Positions 1 through 9,390 are shown, numbered from the stretch's first letter. The stretch is 64,000 bases of DNA from a filamentous cyanobacterium ESFC-1 (GCA_000380225.1 KB904821.1:2184676-2248675); one strand, 5' to 3'. Notes: a model not told the origin generated them from the letters alone. A program made the numbers and translations.

Positions 1-264
1 CTGGGGTTTTTATTGGGCTTTACTTTATTACACTGGGACTAATTTAGAGTTGCAAACTGTTATATAGTATAGTAGCAAGCAAAACAGTTAGGACGTTTTG
101 ACTCGCAAGGATCGCCCTCACCCCAACCTCTCTCCCACGGGAGAGGGGCTTGATTTTTTTAAGAGTGAAATAAACTGTACTGGCGCTTTGGGGTAGCGCT
201 ATACAGCGATCGCTCAAACTTTACTTTTATAAACTAAAACCTTAGAGTTTTATAGAGTAAATAT
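1..264. other. Spacer at left edge with a dispersed hairpin repeat
   Basis: No gene is visible. Bases 119-160 hold a hairpin (CTCTCCC at 130-136 pairing with GGGAGAG at 139-145) followed by GGGGCTTG and a run of T. A near-identical copy lies at 48849-48890, so this is a dispersed repeat. The T run means it could also act as a terminator for whatever lies left of the window. Confidence 0.5.
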
Positions 265-1620
265 TTATATTTTCAAGGGTAAATAAACCCTAAAAATACT
301 GCCACTTCCTAATTCACTATTTAGGGTAATTTTACCTTGATGAAGATCGACAATTGCCTTTGCGATCGCCAATCCTAAACCCGTACCGCCTGTTTTGCGA
401 GAGCGATCGCCATCGACGCGATAAAAACGCTCGAAAATGCGCTTTTGTTCTTCAGGTGAAATACCAATGCCATTATCTCGGACGGAAATAACCGCGAGAT
501 TGTCTTGGGTTTTGAGGGTAATTTGAATTTCTCCTTGCTTGGAGGTATATTGCAGGGCATTATGGATGAGATTTGAGACTAAACGATAAAGTTGAGATTC
601 ATTTCCCAAAATTGAAATTTCTTGCGTAGGTACATCGCGGGTTAAATAAATATCGTCAAGTACAGCAATTTCGAGAAATTCTTCGGTCAAGTCATTAACG
701 AGATCGTTTAAAGAAAAAACGGTAAATTTAGAAACTTCTGGATTTTGTTCGAGACGACTCAAAAAGAGTAATTCGCTGATAATATTGCTGAGTCTTTTAC
801 CTTGTCGTTCGATCGTTTTAACGGTGGTTTTCATGTCTTCAGTTTGCTGGGGCAAAATGCGCCATAGAGCATCAATTGAGATGAGTAAACTTGCCAGGGG
901 CGATCGCAACTCATGGGCGGCATTGGCGGTAAACTCTTGTTGCTTTTGATAAGACTTATAAATGGGTTGCATGGCCAGTTGTGACAGCCACCAGCTAGAC
1001 ATGACAATTAAGATTAATGCTAATAAACAGCCTGAGATCAAAACCCAACGAATCCGTTGAACTTCGGCATCAAATGCTTCTAAGGTTCTACCGATTTGTA
1101 AATAACCCCAAGAATTATCAAAGCGATTAGGGTTGAGATTGGCGCTATGAAGAATGGTTGTAAATTGATGATAGCGATCGCCATTCTTCAGTTGAAACGT
1201 TTGCCAGATTTCGGGGTTAAAACTTGTAGGTAACTCGGTGGGTTGATTGGGAGAATAAGCTAACAGTTTTCCTTGGTGGTCGAATAGGCGAATATAGTAA
1301 GTCGTGCGATCGCTAATCCCAATCGTATGTCGTTGAATTAGCGTCGGTTCTTTTAAGCAAGGTTCGTTGCTAATACATAAATCGGGAAAGATTTGTTTGA
1401 GAACTTCTGTAGGCTTTTCCCCCACGGGTAATAGGGGTTCGACGCTATCGTGTAATGTACCCGCAATGGACTCAATTTCGCGCTCAATCGCCAGCCAATT
1501 CGATTGCACCATCGCGCGATAGACCCCAAAACCAGAAAGTCCTAAAATACTACCCATCACCCCGGCATACCACAACGCTAAACGGAGTTGACTGCGACGA
1601 AATAAACGACGACTATTCAT
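265..1620 (-). CDS. rppB: Two-component sensor histidine kinase, RppB/NrsS type
   Basis: Membrane histidine kinase of about 451 residues. An N-terminal transmembrane helix (near residues 15-35 from the chosen start) is followed by a roughly 150-residue extracytoplasmic sensor, a second helix (ALILIVMSSWWLSQLAM), a HisKA domain with the phospho-acceptor in 'AAHELRSPLA', and a HATPase domain with N box (NLIHNAL), G1 (DNGIGI) and G2 ([11 protein letters not shown]). The ATG at 1620 (MNSRRLFRRSQ) is chosen because the longer reading frame runs inside the upstream response-regulator gene. The two genes overlap by 8 bases, which suggests translational coupling. In Synechocystis the RppA/RppB (NrsR/NrsS) pair controls nickel export and photosynthesis genes. 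Here the pair is divergent from a metal-type RND operon, so sensing of a divalent metal is likely but inferred. Confidence 0.85.
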   Translation of the reverse strand: MNSRRLFRRSQLRLALWYAGVMGSILGLSGFGVYRAMVQSNWLAIEREIESIAGTLHDSVEPLLPVGEKPTEVLKQIFPDLCISNEPCLKEPTLIQRHTIGISDRTTYYIRLFDHQGKLLAYSPNQPTELPTSFNPEIWQTFQLKNGDRYHQFTTILHSANLNPNRFDNSWGYLQIGRTLEAFDAEVQRIRWVLISGCLLALILIVMSSWWLSQLAMQPIYKSYQKQQEFTANAAHELRSPLASLLISIDALWRILPQQTEDMKTTVKTIERQGKRLSNIISELLFLSRLEQNPEVSKFTVFSLNDLVNDLTEEFLEIAVLDDIYLTRDVPTQEISILGNESQLYRLVSNLIHNALQYTSKQGEIQITLKTQDNLAVISVRDNGIGISPEEQKRIFERFYRVDGDRSRKTGGTGLGLAIAKAIVDLHQGKITLNSELGSGSIFRVYLPLKI

Positions 1621-2320
1621 GAGACAGCAAGAGGGAATTAAAGCGATATCCTGCACCGGGAATTGTTTCAATGGGGCAAGGACAGTCGTATTGCGCCAGT
1701 TTGCGACGCAGTAAGCGCATTTGAGCCGCCACAACATTACTTACGGGGTCTTCGTGAACATCCCATAATTGCTGACGCAACTTACTACCGGGAATAATTC
1801 GGTCGGGATTTTGCATTAAATACATGAGCAATTGCAATTCTTTGGGCGTGAGGGGAATTTCTTGGTAAGGTGGGGCGGTATTGCGTTGTATTAAAGTATT
1901 ATTGGCGACATCGAGGGTTAAATTGCCTAAAGTGAGGTTTAAAGGTTGAAATTGAGGCGATCGCCGTTGTAATGCCCTTAACCGCGCCAGTAATTCATCC
2001 ATGACAAAGGGTTTCACTAAATAATCATCCGCCCCCGCATCCAAACCCGCAACCCGATTTTCCGGTTCTCCTAATGCGGTCAACATCAACACGGGTAAGG
2101 GGTTATGCTGTTGTCTGAGTTTACGACATAAATCTAACCCGGATAACTCTGGCAGCAGCCAATCAACGATCGCGACAGTGTAATCGAGAGAGCGATCTTC
2201 GAGGTATAACCAAGCCTGTAACCCATCGGTAAACCAATCGACAATATATTTCTCTGCGACTAATACTTGTTTGAGCGATCGCCCTAAATCTTCTTCATCT
2301 TCAACTAATAAAATTCTCAT
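1613..2320 (-). CDS. rppA: OmpR/PhoB-family response regulator, RppA/NrsR type
   Basis: DNA-binding response regulator of 235 residues. The receiver domain (about 1-120) shows the acidic pair in 'LLVEDEED', the phospho-acceptor Asp in 'AIVDWLLPELSG', the conserved T/A in 'LMLTAL' and K in 'DDYLVKPF'. The C-terminal winged helix contains 'LTPKELQLLMYLMQNPDRII' and 'SNVVAAQMRLLRRKL', the latter characteristic of the cyanobacterial RppA group. The start is the ATG at 2320 (MRILLVEDEE); an in-frame TTG one codon earlier is less likely. It is the first gene of the rppA-rppB operon. The divergent spacer holds a triple 11-bp-spaced direct repeat that could be its operator. Confidence 0.88.
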   Translation of the reverse strand: MRILLVEDEEDLGRSLKQVLVAEKYIVDWFTDGLQAWLYLEDRSLDYTVAIVDWLLPELSGLDLCRKLRQQHNPLPVLMLTALGEPENRVAGLDAGADDYLVKPFVMDELLARLRALQRRSPQFQPLNLTLGNLTLDVANNTLIQRNTAPPYQEIPLTPKELQLLMYLMQNPDRIIPGSKLRQQLWDVHEDPVSNVVAAQMRLLRRKLAQYDCPCPIETIPGAGYRFNSLLLSHE

Positions 2321-2359
2321 CAACCCCTCAATATCAGAATACGAGGTTGATTTTAACGG

Positions 2360-2389
2360 TTTCTATCCGGTTTCATCTGGATTTCATCT
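2360..2389. promoter_or_regulatory. Candidate RppA operator: three direct repeats, 11-bp period
   Basis: TTTCTATC at 2360-2367, TTTCATCT at 2371-2378 and TTTCATCT at 2382-2389 are direct repeats whose starts are exactly 11 bases apart. OmpR/PhoB-type regulators bind tandem direct repeats spaced about one helical turn. The site is in the short divergent spacer between rppA and the efflux operon, so it could control both directions. Binding by RppA is an inference. Confidence 0.55.
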
Positions 2390-2446
2390 CGGTTGTGGCA
2401 GGATAAAAGCGACTTTCTCACAACTCCTGACTTTTGGATCGCAAAT

Positions 2447-3121
2447 ATGATGAAAACGATTGGTTTAGCTACTTCTGTATTGGCTCTCAGTCTGACTTTT
2501 ACTGCTCCGTCTGGGGTTTTCGCTCATGTGGGTCATGGTGACGAATTTCAAGCAGAAGGCGGTATTGACCGAGTGGCAGTCAATGCCGAAACCGATGCAA
2601 TGCTCGGTATTGTGGTAGAACCCATTACCGCCAATCCCGAAGGTAACGGGGGCGTATATATTCCCGTGACAGCATTAGTAGAAGCAGACGGTCAATCTTT
2701 GGTTTTTGTGCGCTACGAGAACTTCTATGAACCTGTTACCGTTACAACCGGTGCGACTCAAGGAGAGTTAATCGGAGTTACCGAAGGGCTATCAGTGGGA
2801 GAACAACTGGTAACGCAAGGCTCCCTTTCACTTTATGCCGAGTCTCGCAAAACCCAAACCGCGACAGCACCCGAAACACCAGAAAGCAATGCGATCGCCT
2901 CAGAAGATATGACGATAGCCGCAGATAATATCGCAATAACAGAGGAAAATCTGGCTCAAACCGAAGTAGCCACCAGTGAAACGAGTTCTAAGGCTGGTTT
3001 TCCCCTCCTCAAAGCCGCGATTAGCGGTTTAGGCGGTGTAATTTTACTGGGTGGTGTGGTAATTTTTGGTCTTCGGGCTGTCAACTTCAGCAAGCAAGGT
3101 AAAAACATCTTTGGGAAATAA
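2447..3121 (+). CDS. Minimal membrane-fusion-like subunit of a metal RND efflux operon
   Basis: Exported protein of about 224 residues. The start is the ATG at 2447 (MMKTIGLATSV...); an upstream TTG at 2393 would leave the signal sequence internal. After the signal peptide (cleavage near 'SGVFA-HVGHG') there is a His-rich 'HVGHGDEF' typical of CzcB-type periplasmic proteins. A beta-rich stretch follows (VYIPVTALVEADGQSLVFV ... EGLSVGEQLVTQGSL), matching the C-terminal barrel and membrane-proximal part of CzcB/HlyD adaptors. A transmembrane helix lies near the C-terminus (GGVILLGGVVIFGL). The alpha-hairpin and lipoyl half of a normal adaptor (about 350-500 residues) is missing. It lies 39 bases upstream of the RND pump, which supports a joint function. 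Metal specificity is unknown. Confidence 0.72.
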   Translation: MMKTIGLATSVLALSLTFTAPSGVFAHVGHGDEFQAEGGIDRVAVNAETDAMLGIVVEPITANPEGNGGVYIPVTALVEADGQSLVFVRYENFYEPVTVTTGATQGELIGVTEGLSVGEQLVTQGSLSLYAESRKTQTATAPETPESNAIASEDMTIAADNIAITEENLAQTEVATSETSSKAGFPLLKAAISGLGGVILLGGVVIFGLRAVNFSKQGKNIFGK

Positions 3122-3160
3122 ATAACCCCCTCCCTTCAGCCCAAATATTATTATTCACCC

Positions 3161-6100
3161 ATGCTCAACGCTTTACTCGATCGGATTCTCAAAACCGCGA
3201 TCGCCAGGGCAGAATTAATTGTCATTACAGCCATCGCGATCGCCCTTTGGGGAGTCATCAATATCACCCAAATGCCCCTAGATGTCTTCCCAGAATTTGC
3301 ACCGCCTCAAGTAGATATCCATACCGAAGCCCCCGGTTTAGCCCCCGAAGAAGTGGAAACGTACATTTCCGTTCCCATTGAAAGTGCGGTGAATGGGCTA
3401 CCCGGTGTCACCACCGTTCGTTCCTCCTCTAAAGTGGGATTATCAATGGTGCAGGTGGTTTTTAACCAAAGTGCCGATATTTATCAAGCCCGACAAGTCG
3501 TCACCGAACGCTTACAGCAGATTTCCGGGCAGTTTCCCCCAGGGACTCATCCCCCCGAAATCTCGCCCTTGGTGTCTCCCCTCGGTACGATTTTGCAATA
3601 TGCCTTCACCGCCAGCGAATCGGGTGAGACTTCCCTGATGGCATTGCGTCGCTGGATCGATGTGACGTTAAATAATCAAATCCTATCTGTACCGGGGGTT
3701 TCTAGGGTCACGATTTACGGCGGAGAGCAACAAGAAGAACAGATTTTAGTCGATCCGGCGAAATTAACCGCCCTGGGTGTCTCGCTTAATGAAGTTACCA
3801 CAGCCGCCGCCCAAGCGAGTTCTAACGCCCCTGGGGGGTTTTTGGTGGGGGGAGGTCAGGAGTTACTGATTCGCGGCATCGGACAAGTAGAGTCCCAAGC
3901 AGATTTACAGCAAGCCGTGGTGAAAGTCACCGCAGAAGGTCGGCCGATTTTGCTCGCAGATGTGGCTCAAGTGCAAACTGGGGCGGCGTTGCAGCGAGGA
4001 GATGCCAGCTTTAACACTCAGCCTGCGGTAGTGGTGATGGTGGAGAAACAGCCCGATGTGGATACCCCAACCGTTACCCAAGCCGTCGAAGATTTAATCG
4101 CATCTCTCCAACCCAATTTTCCGGCGGATGTGCAGATGCAGCGCACGTTTCGTCAAGCCAATTTTATTGATATGGCAATTGGTAATCTCAGTAAATCCTT
4201 GTTGGGGGGGGTCGCGATTGTTTCGATTATTATGCTGCTATTCTTGATGAATTGGCGCACCGCCGCGATCGCCCTGAGTGCCATGCCTTTGTCTTTACTG
4301 ATCGGTTTGCTGTTGATGAAGGCTTTGGGTTTGGGCATTAATACCATGACGTTAGGGGGCTTAGTGGTGGCCATTGGCTCGGTGGTGGATGATGCCATTG
4401 TAGATATGGAAAACTGTTACCGAGGCTTGCGGAAAAACCAAGCTTTGGGCAATCCCAAACATCCGTTACAGGTGGTGTACGATACTTCGGTAGAAGTGCG
4501 GTTAACGGTGATTTTTTCCACCGTGATTATTGTTGTGGTGTTTGCGCCAATCTTTAGTTTGACGGGGGTAGAAGGGCGTATTTTTGCGCCGATGGGCTGG
4601 GCTTATGTGCTGTCGATTGCCGCTTCAACTTTGGTCGCGATGACCCTTTCTCCGGCGTTGTGCGGTCTGCTCTTGGCATCTCAAACCTTACCCCAAGAAG
4701 GGACATGGATTTCCCGTGGCGCTGAACGGTTGTATCGTCCGTTGCTGAAACTGTCTCTAAGCGCTCCGAAAGTGGTTCTCAGTGTGGCTTTGGCAATTTT
4801 AGTGGCCGCGATCGCGATCGTACCTTCTTTGGGACGGGTCTTTTTACCGGAGTTTCAAGAAAAATCCTTGGTCAACTCGATGATTTTATTTCCCGGTGTG
4901 TCTCTGGATATGACCAATCGCGCCGGAATGACCCTGGCTCAATCCCTCGAAGGCAATGAGTTGTATGATTGGGTACAAGTCCGAGCCGGACGCGCTCCTG
5001 GGGATGCGGATGGGGCGGGGGTGAATATGGCGCACGTTGACGTAGAGTTGAGTAATTTGGCGCTGCAAGACCGAGAAGCAAGCATTCGGCAATTACGAGC
5101 GGAATTTCTCAAGTTACCGGGGGTAGCCTCGAATATTGGTGGCTTTATTTCCCACCGCATGGATGAGGTATTATCGGGAGTTAGAAGCGCGATCGCGATT
5201 AAAATTTACGGGCCAGACTTGGCTCAACTGCGTCAAATTGGCGAACAGGTGCGAGATGCCATTGAACCCATTGAAGGTGTGGTGGATTTACAACTCGAAC
5301 CCCAACTCCCCATTCGTCAAGTCCAAATTCATTATGACCGAGAAGCGGCGGCTCAGTATGGTTTAAGTATGGCGGCCCTTTCAGAAGTGGTGGAAACTGC
5401 CCTCCAAGGTCGCGTGGTGGGGCAAGTTCCAGATAATCAGCAGTCTATTAATATTACTGTCGCTCTGAGCGCCTCGGCTCGTAATAGTTTGGATGCAATG
5501 GGAAGAATTCCTATTACTACCCCCACCCGAGAAACAATTACTTTGGAGGATGTGGCTCAGATCGATTACGGTATGGGGGTGAATAACGTCAATCGCGAAA
5601 ATGTGTCTCGCTTGATTGTTGTGTCAACCAATGTCGCCGGACGAGACTTAGGCAGTGTGGTGGGGGATATTCAGGCGACTCTGCAAGAGCAAGTACAGCT
5701 ACCCCAAGACTACTTTATTCAATACGGGGGACAGTTTGAGGCCGAACAAAATGCCAGCAACAACCTCTTGATTTATAGTGTGTTGGCTGCGATCGCGATC
5801 GCCATTTTAATGTATTTCTCGGTCAAGTCTTTACCCGCCACGATCGCCATTATGCTCAACCTTCCCCTGGCTTTGGTGGGGGGTATCATCGCCATTCTTC
5901 TCACCGGGGGAGTCATTTCTATTGCTTCCCTGATTGGCTTTATTACCTTGTTTGGGGTAGCGGTGCGAAACGGGTTGCTTTTGGTGAACAACTACAACCA
6001 AAACTTTATGGCAGGAATGCCCCTCAAACCTGCAATTATGCGTGGTTCCCTCGAGCGGGTGAATGCGATTTTAATGACCGCTTTGACTTCGGCGTTGGGA

Positions 6101-6313
6101 ATGCTGCCTTTAGCTTTAGCTTCGGGGGCAGGTAACGAAATTTTACAACCCTTGGCCATTGTCGTCCTCGGCGGACTCTTTACCTCCACGGCTTTAACCC
6201 TTTTAGTGATTCCGGCGTTGTATGCCCAATTTGGCCGCTGGTTAATGCCCCAACGTCCGGTGATGGCAGTTTCCACACCCAAGCAGTTCAAAGTTCCGGG
6301 GGGTTTTCGTTGA
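3161..6313 (+). CDS. CzcA/HME-type RND heavy-metal efflux pump
   Basis: Inner-membrane RND transporter of 1050 residues, the normal length for the family. There is one N-terminal helix, a large periplasmic loop (about 40-340), a block of helices (about 345-545), a second periplasmic loop and a second helix block (about 870-1030). Helix IV carries 'VVDDAIVDMENCYRGL', whose Asp, Asp and Glu occupy the proton-relay positions of heavy-metal exporters (the CzcA D-x5-D-x6-E pattern). The operon with a CzcB-like adaptor and a divergent RppA/RppB pair resembles Synechocystis nrsRS/nrsBA (nickel/cobalt). The substrate cannot be decided from sequence alone, and no outer-membrane TolC partner is encoded nearby. 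Confidence 0.9.
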   Translation: MLNALLDRILKTAIARAELIVITAIAIALWGVINITQMPLDVFPEFAPPQVDIHTEAPGLAPEEVETYISVPIESAVNGLPGVTTVRSSSKVGLSMVQVVFNQSADIYQARQVVTERLQQISGQFPPGTHPPEISPLVSPLGTILQYAFTASESGETSLMALRRWIDVTLNNQILSVPGVSRVTIYGGEQQEEQILVDPAKLTALGVSLNEVTTAAAQASSNAPGGFLVGGGQELLIRGIGQVESQADLQQAVVKVTAEGRPILLADVAQVQTGAALQRGDASFNTQPAVVVMVEKQPDVDTPTVTQAVEDLIASLQPNFPADVQMQRTFRQANFIDMAIGNLSKSLLGGVAIVSIIMLLFLMNWRTAAIALSAMPLSLLIGLLLMKALGLGINTMTLGGLVVAIGSVVDDAIVDMENCYRGLRKNQALGNPKHPLQVVYDTSVEVRLTVIFSTVIIVVVFAPIFSLTGVEGRIFAPMGWAYVLSIAASTLVAMTLSPALCGLLLASQTLPQEGTWISRGAERLYRPLLKLSLSAPKVVLSVALAILVAAIAIVPSLGRVFLPEFQEKSLVNSMILFPGVSLDMTNRAGMTLAQSLEGNELYDWVQVRAGRAPGDADGAGVNMAHVDVELSNLALQDREASIRQLRAEFLKLPGVASNIGGFISHRMDEVLSGVRSAIAIKIYGPDLAQLRQIGEQVRDAIEPIEGVVDLQLEPQLPIRQVQIHYDREAAAQYGLSMAALSEVVETALQGRVVGQVPDNQQSINITVALSASARNSLDAMGRIPITTPTRETITLEDVAQIDYGMGVNNVNRENVSRLIVVSTNVAGRDLGSVVGDIQATLQEQVQLPQDYFIQYGGQFEAEQNASNNLLIYSVLAAIAIAILMYFSVKSLPATIAIMLNLPLALVGGIIAILLTGGVISIASLIGFITLFGVAVRNGLLLVNNYNQNFMAGMPLKPAIMRGSLERVNAILMTALTSALGMLPLALASGAGNEILQPLAIVVLGGLFTSTALTLLVIPALYAQFGRWLMPQRPVMAVSTPKQFKVPGGFR

Positions 6314-6383
6314 TTGTCGCCAGAGTTGACAATCGCCATTGCGTTAGTTTGGTTCGAGTTGGTTTAATTTTCCCATGGTCAAT

Positions 6384-6417
6384 AAAACCCCGGTTGTAAC
6401 TAACAAACCGGGGTTTT
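6384..6417. terminator. Bidirectional terminator between the RND pump and asnS
   Basis: AAAACCCCGGTT at 6384-6395 pairs with AACCGGGGTTTT at 6406-6417 across a 10-base loop. The A and T tracts at the stem ends let it work on both strands. It sits between the convergent ends of the RND gene (6313) and asnS (6422). Confidence 0.85.
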
Positions 6418-6421
6418 GGCG

Positions 6422-7813
6422 TTAAAAATCGGCACTCAAGGGAGTACGGGGGAAGGGAATGACATCGCGAATATTGCTCATTCCCGTCATAAACTGGATC
6501 AGGCGTTCAAAGCCCAAACCAAAGCCCGCGTGAGGGACGGTTCCGTAACGGCGCAAATCCCGATACCACCACAACTCCTCTAAGGGCATTCCCCCTTCCA
6601 CAATGCGCTTCTCAAGGACATCGAGGCGTTCTTCCCGTTGGGAACCGCCGATGATTTCACCAATTTTGGGGGCGAGAACGTCCATGGCGGCAACGGTCTT
6701 ATTATCGTCGTTGAGACGCATATAAAAGGCTTTGATTTCTTTGGGGTAGTTGTAGACAATTGCGGGCTTTTTAAAGAGTTCTTCGGCGAGGTAGCGTTCG
6801 TGTTCGGATTGTAAGTCGATGCCCCACTCTACCGGAAATTCAAATTTGCGTTTGGCTTTGAGTAAGAGGTCGATGGCTTCGGTGTAGGTGATGCGCTCAA
6901 ATTCGTTGTTGATGATATTATCGGCAGTTGCGAGGACGCTATCATCAATGCGCTTGTTGAAAAACTCTATGTCTTCGGGACATTTTTCGAGGACGGTTTT
7001 AAACAGATACTTGAGGAAGTCTTCGGCTAAGTCCATGTTGCCGTTGATATCGCAAAACGCCATTTCCGGTTCGATCATCCAAAATTCGGCAAGATGGCGG
7101 GAGGTGTTGGAGTTTTCGGCGCGGAAGGTGGGGCCAAAGGTGTAAACGTTGCGGAAGGCCATGGCCATGACTTCGGCTTCGAGTTGACCGCTAACGGTGA
7201 GATAAGCGGGTTTGCCGAAGAAGTCTTGGCTGTAGTCTACGTCTTTGTCAAGGCGGGGGACGTTGGTTAGATCGAGATTGGTAACGTTAAAGAGTTCCCC
7301 TGCCCCTTCGCAATCGCTGGCGGTGATCAGGGGGGTGTGAACCCACATAAAATCCCGTTCTTGGAAGAATTGGTGAACGGCGTTGGCACAGGCGTTGCGG
7401 ACGCGAAAAACTGCGCCGAGGGTGTTGGTACGCGATCGCAAGTGACCAATGGTGCGTAGAAATTCAAAGGAGTGACGTTTCTTTTGCAGGGGGTAGGTTT
7501 CCGGGTCGGCTTCCCCGTACACTTGGACTTGTTGGGGTTTGATTTCGATGCGTTGGTTTTTACCCTGAGATGGAACGATGGTTCCCGATACTTCCACTGA
7601 AGCCCCGGTGTTGATTTTGGGGAGTAGTTCTTGATAATTGGGTAAATCGTCGGCGGTGAGAACCACTTGCAGATTTGCCAGGGAAGAACCATCGTTGACT
7701 TCCATAAAGGCAAATCCTTTGAGTTCTCGTTTGGTGCGTACCCAACCTTGGAGGGTTACGGTTTCATCGGGTTGGCCGTGCCGCAAGATATCTGCAATCC
7801 GTCGATTCACCAT
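6422..7813 (-). CDS. asnS: Asparaginyl-tRNA synthetase
   Basis: Cytoplasmic class II aminoacyl-tRNA synthetase of 463 residues that charges tRNA-Asn. The N-terminal OB-fold anticodon-binding domain (about 1-110) contains '[20 protein letters not shown]'. The catalytic domain shows class II motif 2 ('[20 protein letters not shown]') and motif 3 ('[16 protein letters not shown]'), and ends with '[10 protein letters not shown]', typical of AsnRS. The segment '[20 protein letters not shown]' between motifs 1 and 2 is the usual AsnRS insertion. The start at 7813 ([13 protein letters not shown]) matches the normal family N-terminus. Confidence 0.97.
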   Translation of the reverse strand: MVNRRIADILRHGQPDETVTLQGWVRTKRELKGFAFMEVNDGSSLANLQVVLTADDLPNYQELLPKINTGASVEVSGTIVPSQGKNQRIEIKPQQVQVYGEADPETYPLQKKRHSFEFLRTIGHLRSRTNTLGAVFRVRNACANAVHQFFQERDFMWVHTPLITASDCEGAGELFNVTNLDLTNVPRLDKDVDYSQDFFGKPAYLTVSGQLEAEVMAMAFRNVYTFGPTFRAENSNTSRHLAEFWMIEPEMAFCDINGNMDLAEDFLKYLFKTVLEKCPEDIEFFNKRIDDSVLATADNIINNEFERITYTEAIDLLLKAKRKFEFPVEWGIDLQSEHERYLAEELFKKPAIVYNYPKEIKAFYMRLNDDNKTVAAMDVLAPKIGEIIGGSQREERLDVLEKRIVEGGMPLEELWWYRDLRRYGTVPHAGFGLGFERLIQFMTGMSNIRDVIPFPRTPLSADF

Positions 7814-7849
7814 AGTTGTGTTAATTGATTTTCACTGTTTTTTTACAGT

Positions 7850-8386
7850 TTAATCGTTTCGTTCGGGGGATTGCTCGTTGTGTTCTTGCCAAAGGCGATC
7901 GCAGGTGTCTTGAGCGATTTTTTCTTGCTGGAGGCGATCGCAAGTGTCTTGGGCGATTTTTTCTTGCTGGAGGCGATCGCCCAATCGTTTGAGATGATGG
8001 GTACTATTAATACCACGACGGGGTTGTGGTAACTCGGTATTCGGCCAAGAATCAAGATCGTGGCAAGGACAAATCAAGCTTTGATTACCCCCTTGTCGCA
8101 GGGGAACCGGCAAGTCACAACGAGCGCAGGACACTAATTCCCATTGAGGTGAGAGTAACTCTTGGATGCTTTGGGGCATTCCTTCGAGGTAAAAGTTACC
8201 GTTTCTAGGATCGGTGACATATTGCCAGCATTGTTCAAAATTACGCGAATATTCCCCATTTTGATAAATAGGTTGCGGTAAAATCGTTTCGTTGGTTTGG
8301 GGATTGACGAGTTTTTTACCCAACTGAAACCAATGGGCTAAGTATTCTTTGACTTTTAAATCGGTATCTGTAGTAGTATGAATCAT
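7850..8386 (-). CDS. Hypothetical protein with Cys cluster and in-frame repeat tail
   Basis: Not recognised. The 178-residue protein has a possible zinc-binding cluster, 'CARCDLPVPL' followed by 'LICPCHD' (CxxC and CxC), near residues 85-110. Near residues 130-165 there is a 13-residue tandem repeat, DRLQQEKIAQDTC, present twice in full and once partly. At DNA level this is a 39-bp repeat that contains HIP1 (7894-7990). It is probably a real cyanobacterial hypothetical gene, because the Cys-containing body looks conserved and it sits tail to start with asnS. The repeated tail may be recent. It could be a small zinc-ribbon protein; no function is proposed. Confidence 0.6.
   Translation of the reverse strand: MIHTTTDTDLKVKEYLAHWFQLGKKLVNPQTNETILPQPIYQNGEYSRNFEQCWQYVTDPRNGNFYLEGMPQSIQELLSPQWELVSCARCDLPVPLRQGGNQSLICPCHDLDSWPNTELPQPRRGINSTHHLKRLGDRLQQEKIAQDTCDRLQQEKIAQDTCDRLWQEHNEQSPERND
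7894..7990. repeat. 39-bp in-frame tandem repeat containing HIP1
   Basis: Units begin with GGCGATCGC at 7894, 7933 and 7972, each 39 bases apart; the first two are nearly identical and the third is partial. 39 is a multiple of three, so the repeat adds 13 residues per unit to the gene at 7850-8386 without shifting its frame. The unit boundary coincides with HIP1, suggesting slippage or recombination there. Confidence 0.85.
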
Positions 8387-8520
8387 AAAATTTTCCGTGT
8401 GATTTATATATCTATAGCTTATGTTAATGCTAATTTAGAGCAGATTAGTGAGCTGTAATGTTAATGATAGATTTCACCTGAGAATCGGACAAACCCTGAA
8501 AAAGCCTGATTTTTTTCAAA

Positions 8521-9390
8521 CTATAAACTCTGAAAAATTTTGCCTAAATCATCACCACAGGCAACCCACTGACTTTTTTCAGGTAGAAGTTGTTTTTGAC
8601 CTTTTTGCCAGCGTTGCCAGCGATATAAAGTAGCAAAGGCAAACGCTGGAACATCGCCCCCCGCACTCCCGACTAATTCGCCGCCCCGCCGCACATTATC
8701 CGCCATCCAAGCGGGTAAACGCAGGTGATAGGGGTTGCGGCTCACTTCCCCTTCGTGAAAGGCGGTTGCTGCCATTAAATCGGCGACATCTTCGACACTC
8801 GACTCGATCATTAAATTGGGATTGGCGATCGCGCCCCAATATTCAGTTTCAATCAGCCCACAAGTAAAGTCATCGGGCATTTGCGCCAACGCATCTATTA
8901 CCAGATCGTGAGTGCCAATGTGGGTAGGATGGCGATCGCCCCCGTGGGGACAAAATACAATCTGCGGTTGGTGGCATTGGAGGAGGTGCGCGATCGCCTT
9001 CACTGCCTCTTGCCAAGCTTTAGGATCGTTTTGGCGAGTTTTGGGGTTCACGGCTTCTAAGCCCCCTTCCTGGCTCAAAACCAAGCCAAACTGCAAATAT
9101 TCACAAGCTTTACTTAGTTCTTGCCAGCGTTCGCCTCGACGCGCCCGATTACTCCCCAGCGTTACCGCCACATTAACCACATTAAACTGGGACTCCCGCA
9201 ACAAGCGCAACGGCAGAGCCCCCGTCAAACACTCATCGTCTGGGTGGGGGGAAAATAACAACACCTTCGGCGCATCTAAAGCAACTGGAAACGAAGCCGA
9301 AGCCAAAGACGGCAAGGGAATTGCGGCAGAGGGTTGTAACAAGGGCAGATAAGCCGCCGCGATCGCATCGTAAGGATTAGAACGAGCCAT
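8521..9390 (-). CDS. PIG-L/LmbE-family deacetylase
   Basis: Zinc-dependent N-deacetylase-like protein of 289 residues (PIG-L/LmbE/MshB fold). The metal-binding signature 'SPHPDDE' is at residues 47-53, and a second His-rich segment, 'CPHGGDRHPTHIGTH', supplies further metal ligands. Family members remove acetyl groups from GlcNAc-containing lipids, glycans or thiol precursors; the substrate is unknown here. The start ATG at 9390 is immediately preceded by a TGATCAC heptad array (9391-9415), so no ordinary Shine-Dalgarno sequence is visible. Confidence 0.85.
   Translation of the reverse strand: MARSNPYDAIAAAYLPLLQPSAAIPLPSLASASFPVALDAPKVLLFSPHPDDECLTGALPLRLLRESQFNVVNVAVTLGSNRARRGERWQELSKACEYLQFGLVLSQEGGLEAVNPKTRQNDPKAWQEAVKAIAHLLQCHQPQIVFCPHGGDRHPTHIGTHDLVIDALAQMPDDFTCGLIETEYWGAIANPNLMIESSVEDVADLMAATAFHEGEVSRNPYHLRLPAWMADNVRRGGELVGSAGGDVPAFAFATLYRWQRWQKGQKQLLPEKSQWVACGDDLGKIFQSL

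Noticed and set aside
1621..1737. Longer N-terminus for the RppB kinase
   Set aside because: It lies inside the response-regulator gene in another frame and lacks conserved features; the ATG at 1620 fits the family.
4872..5160. Three overlapping minus-strand ORFs inside the RND gene
   Set aside because: Antisense shadows of a conserved long gene with no domain features.
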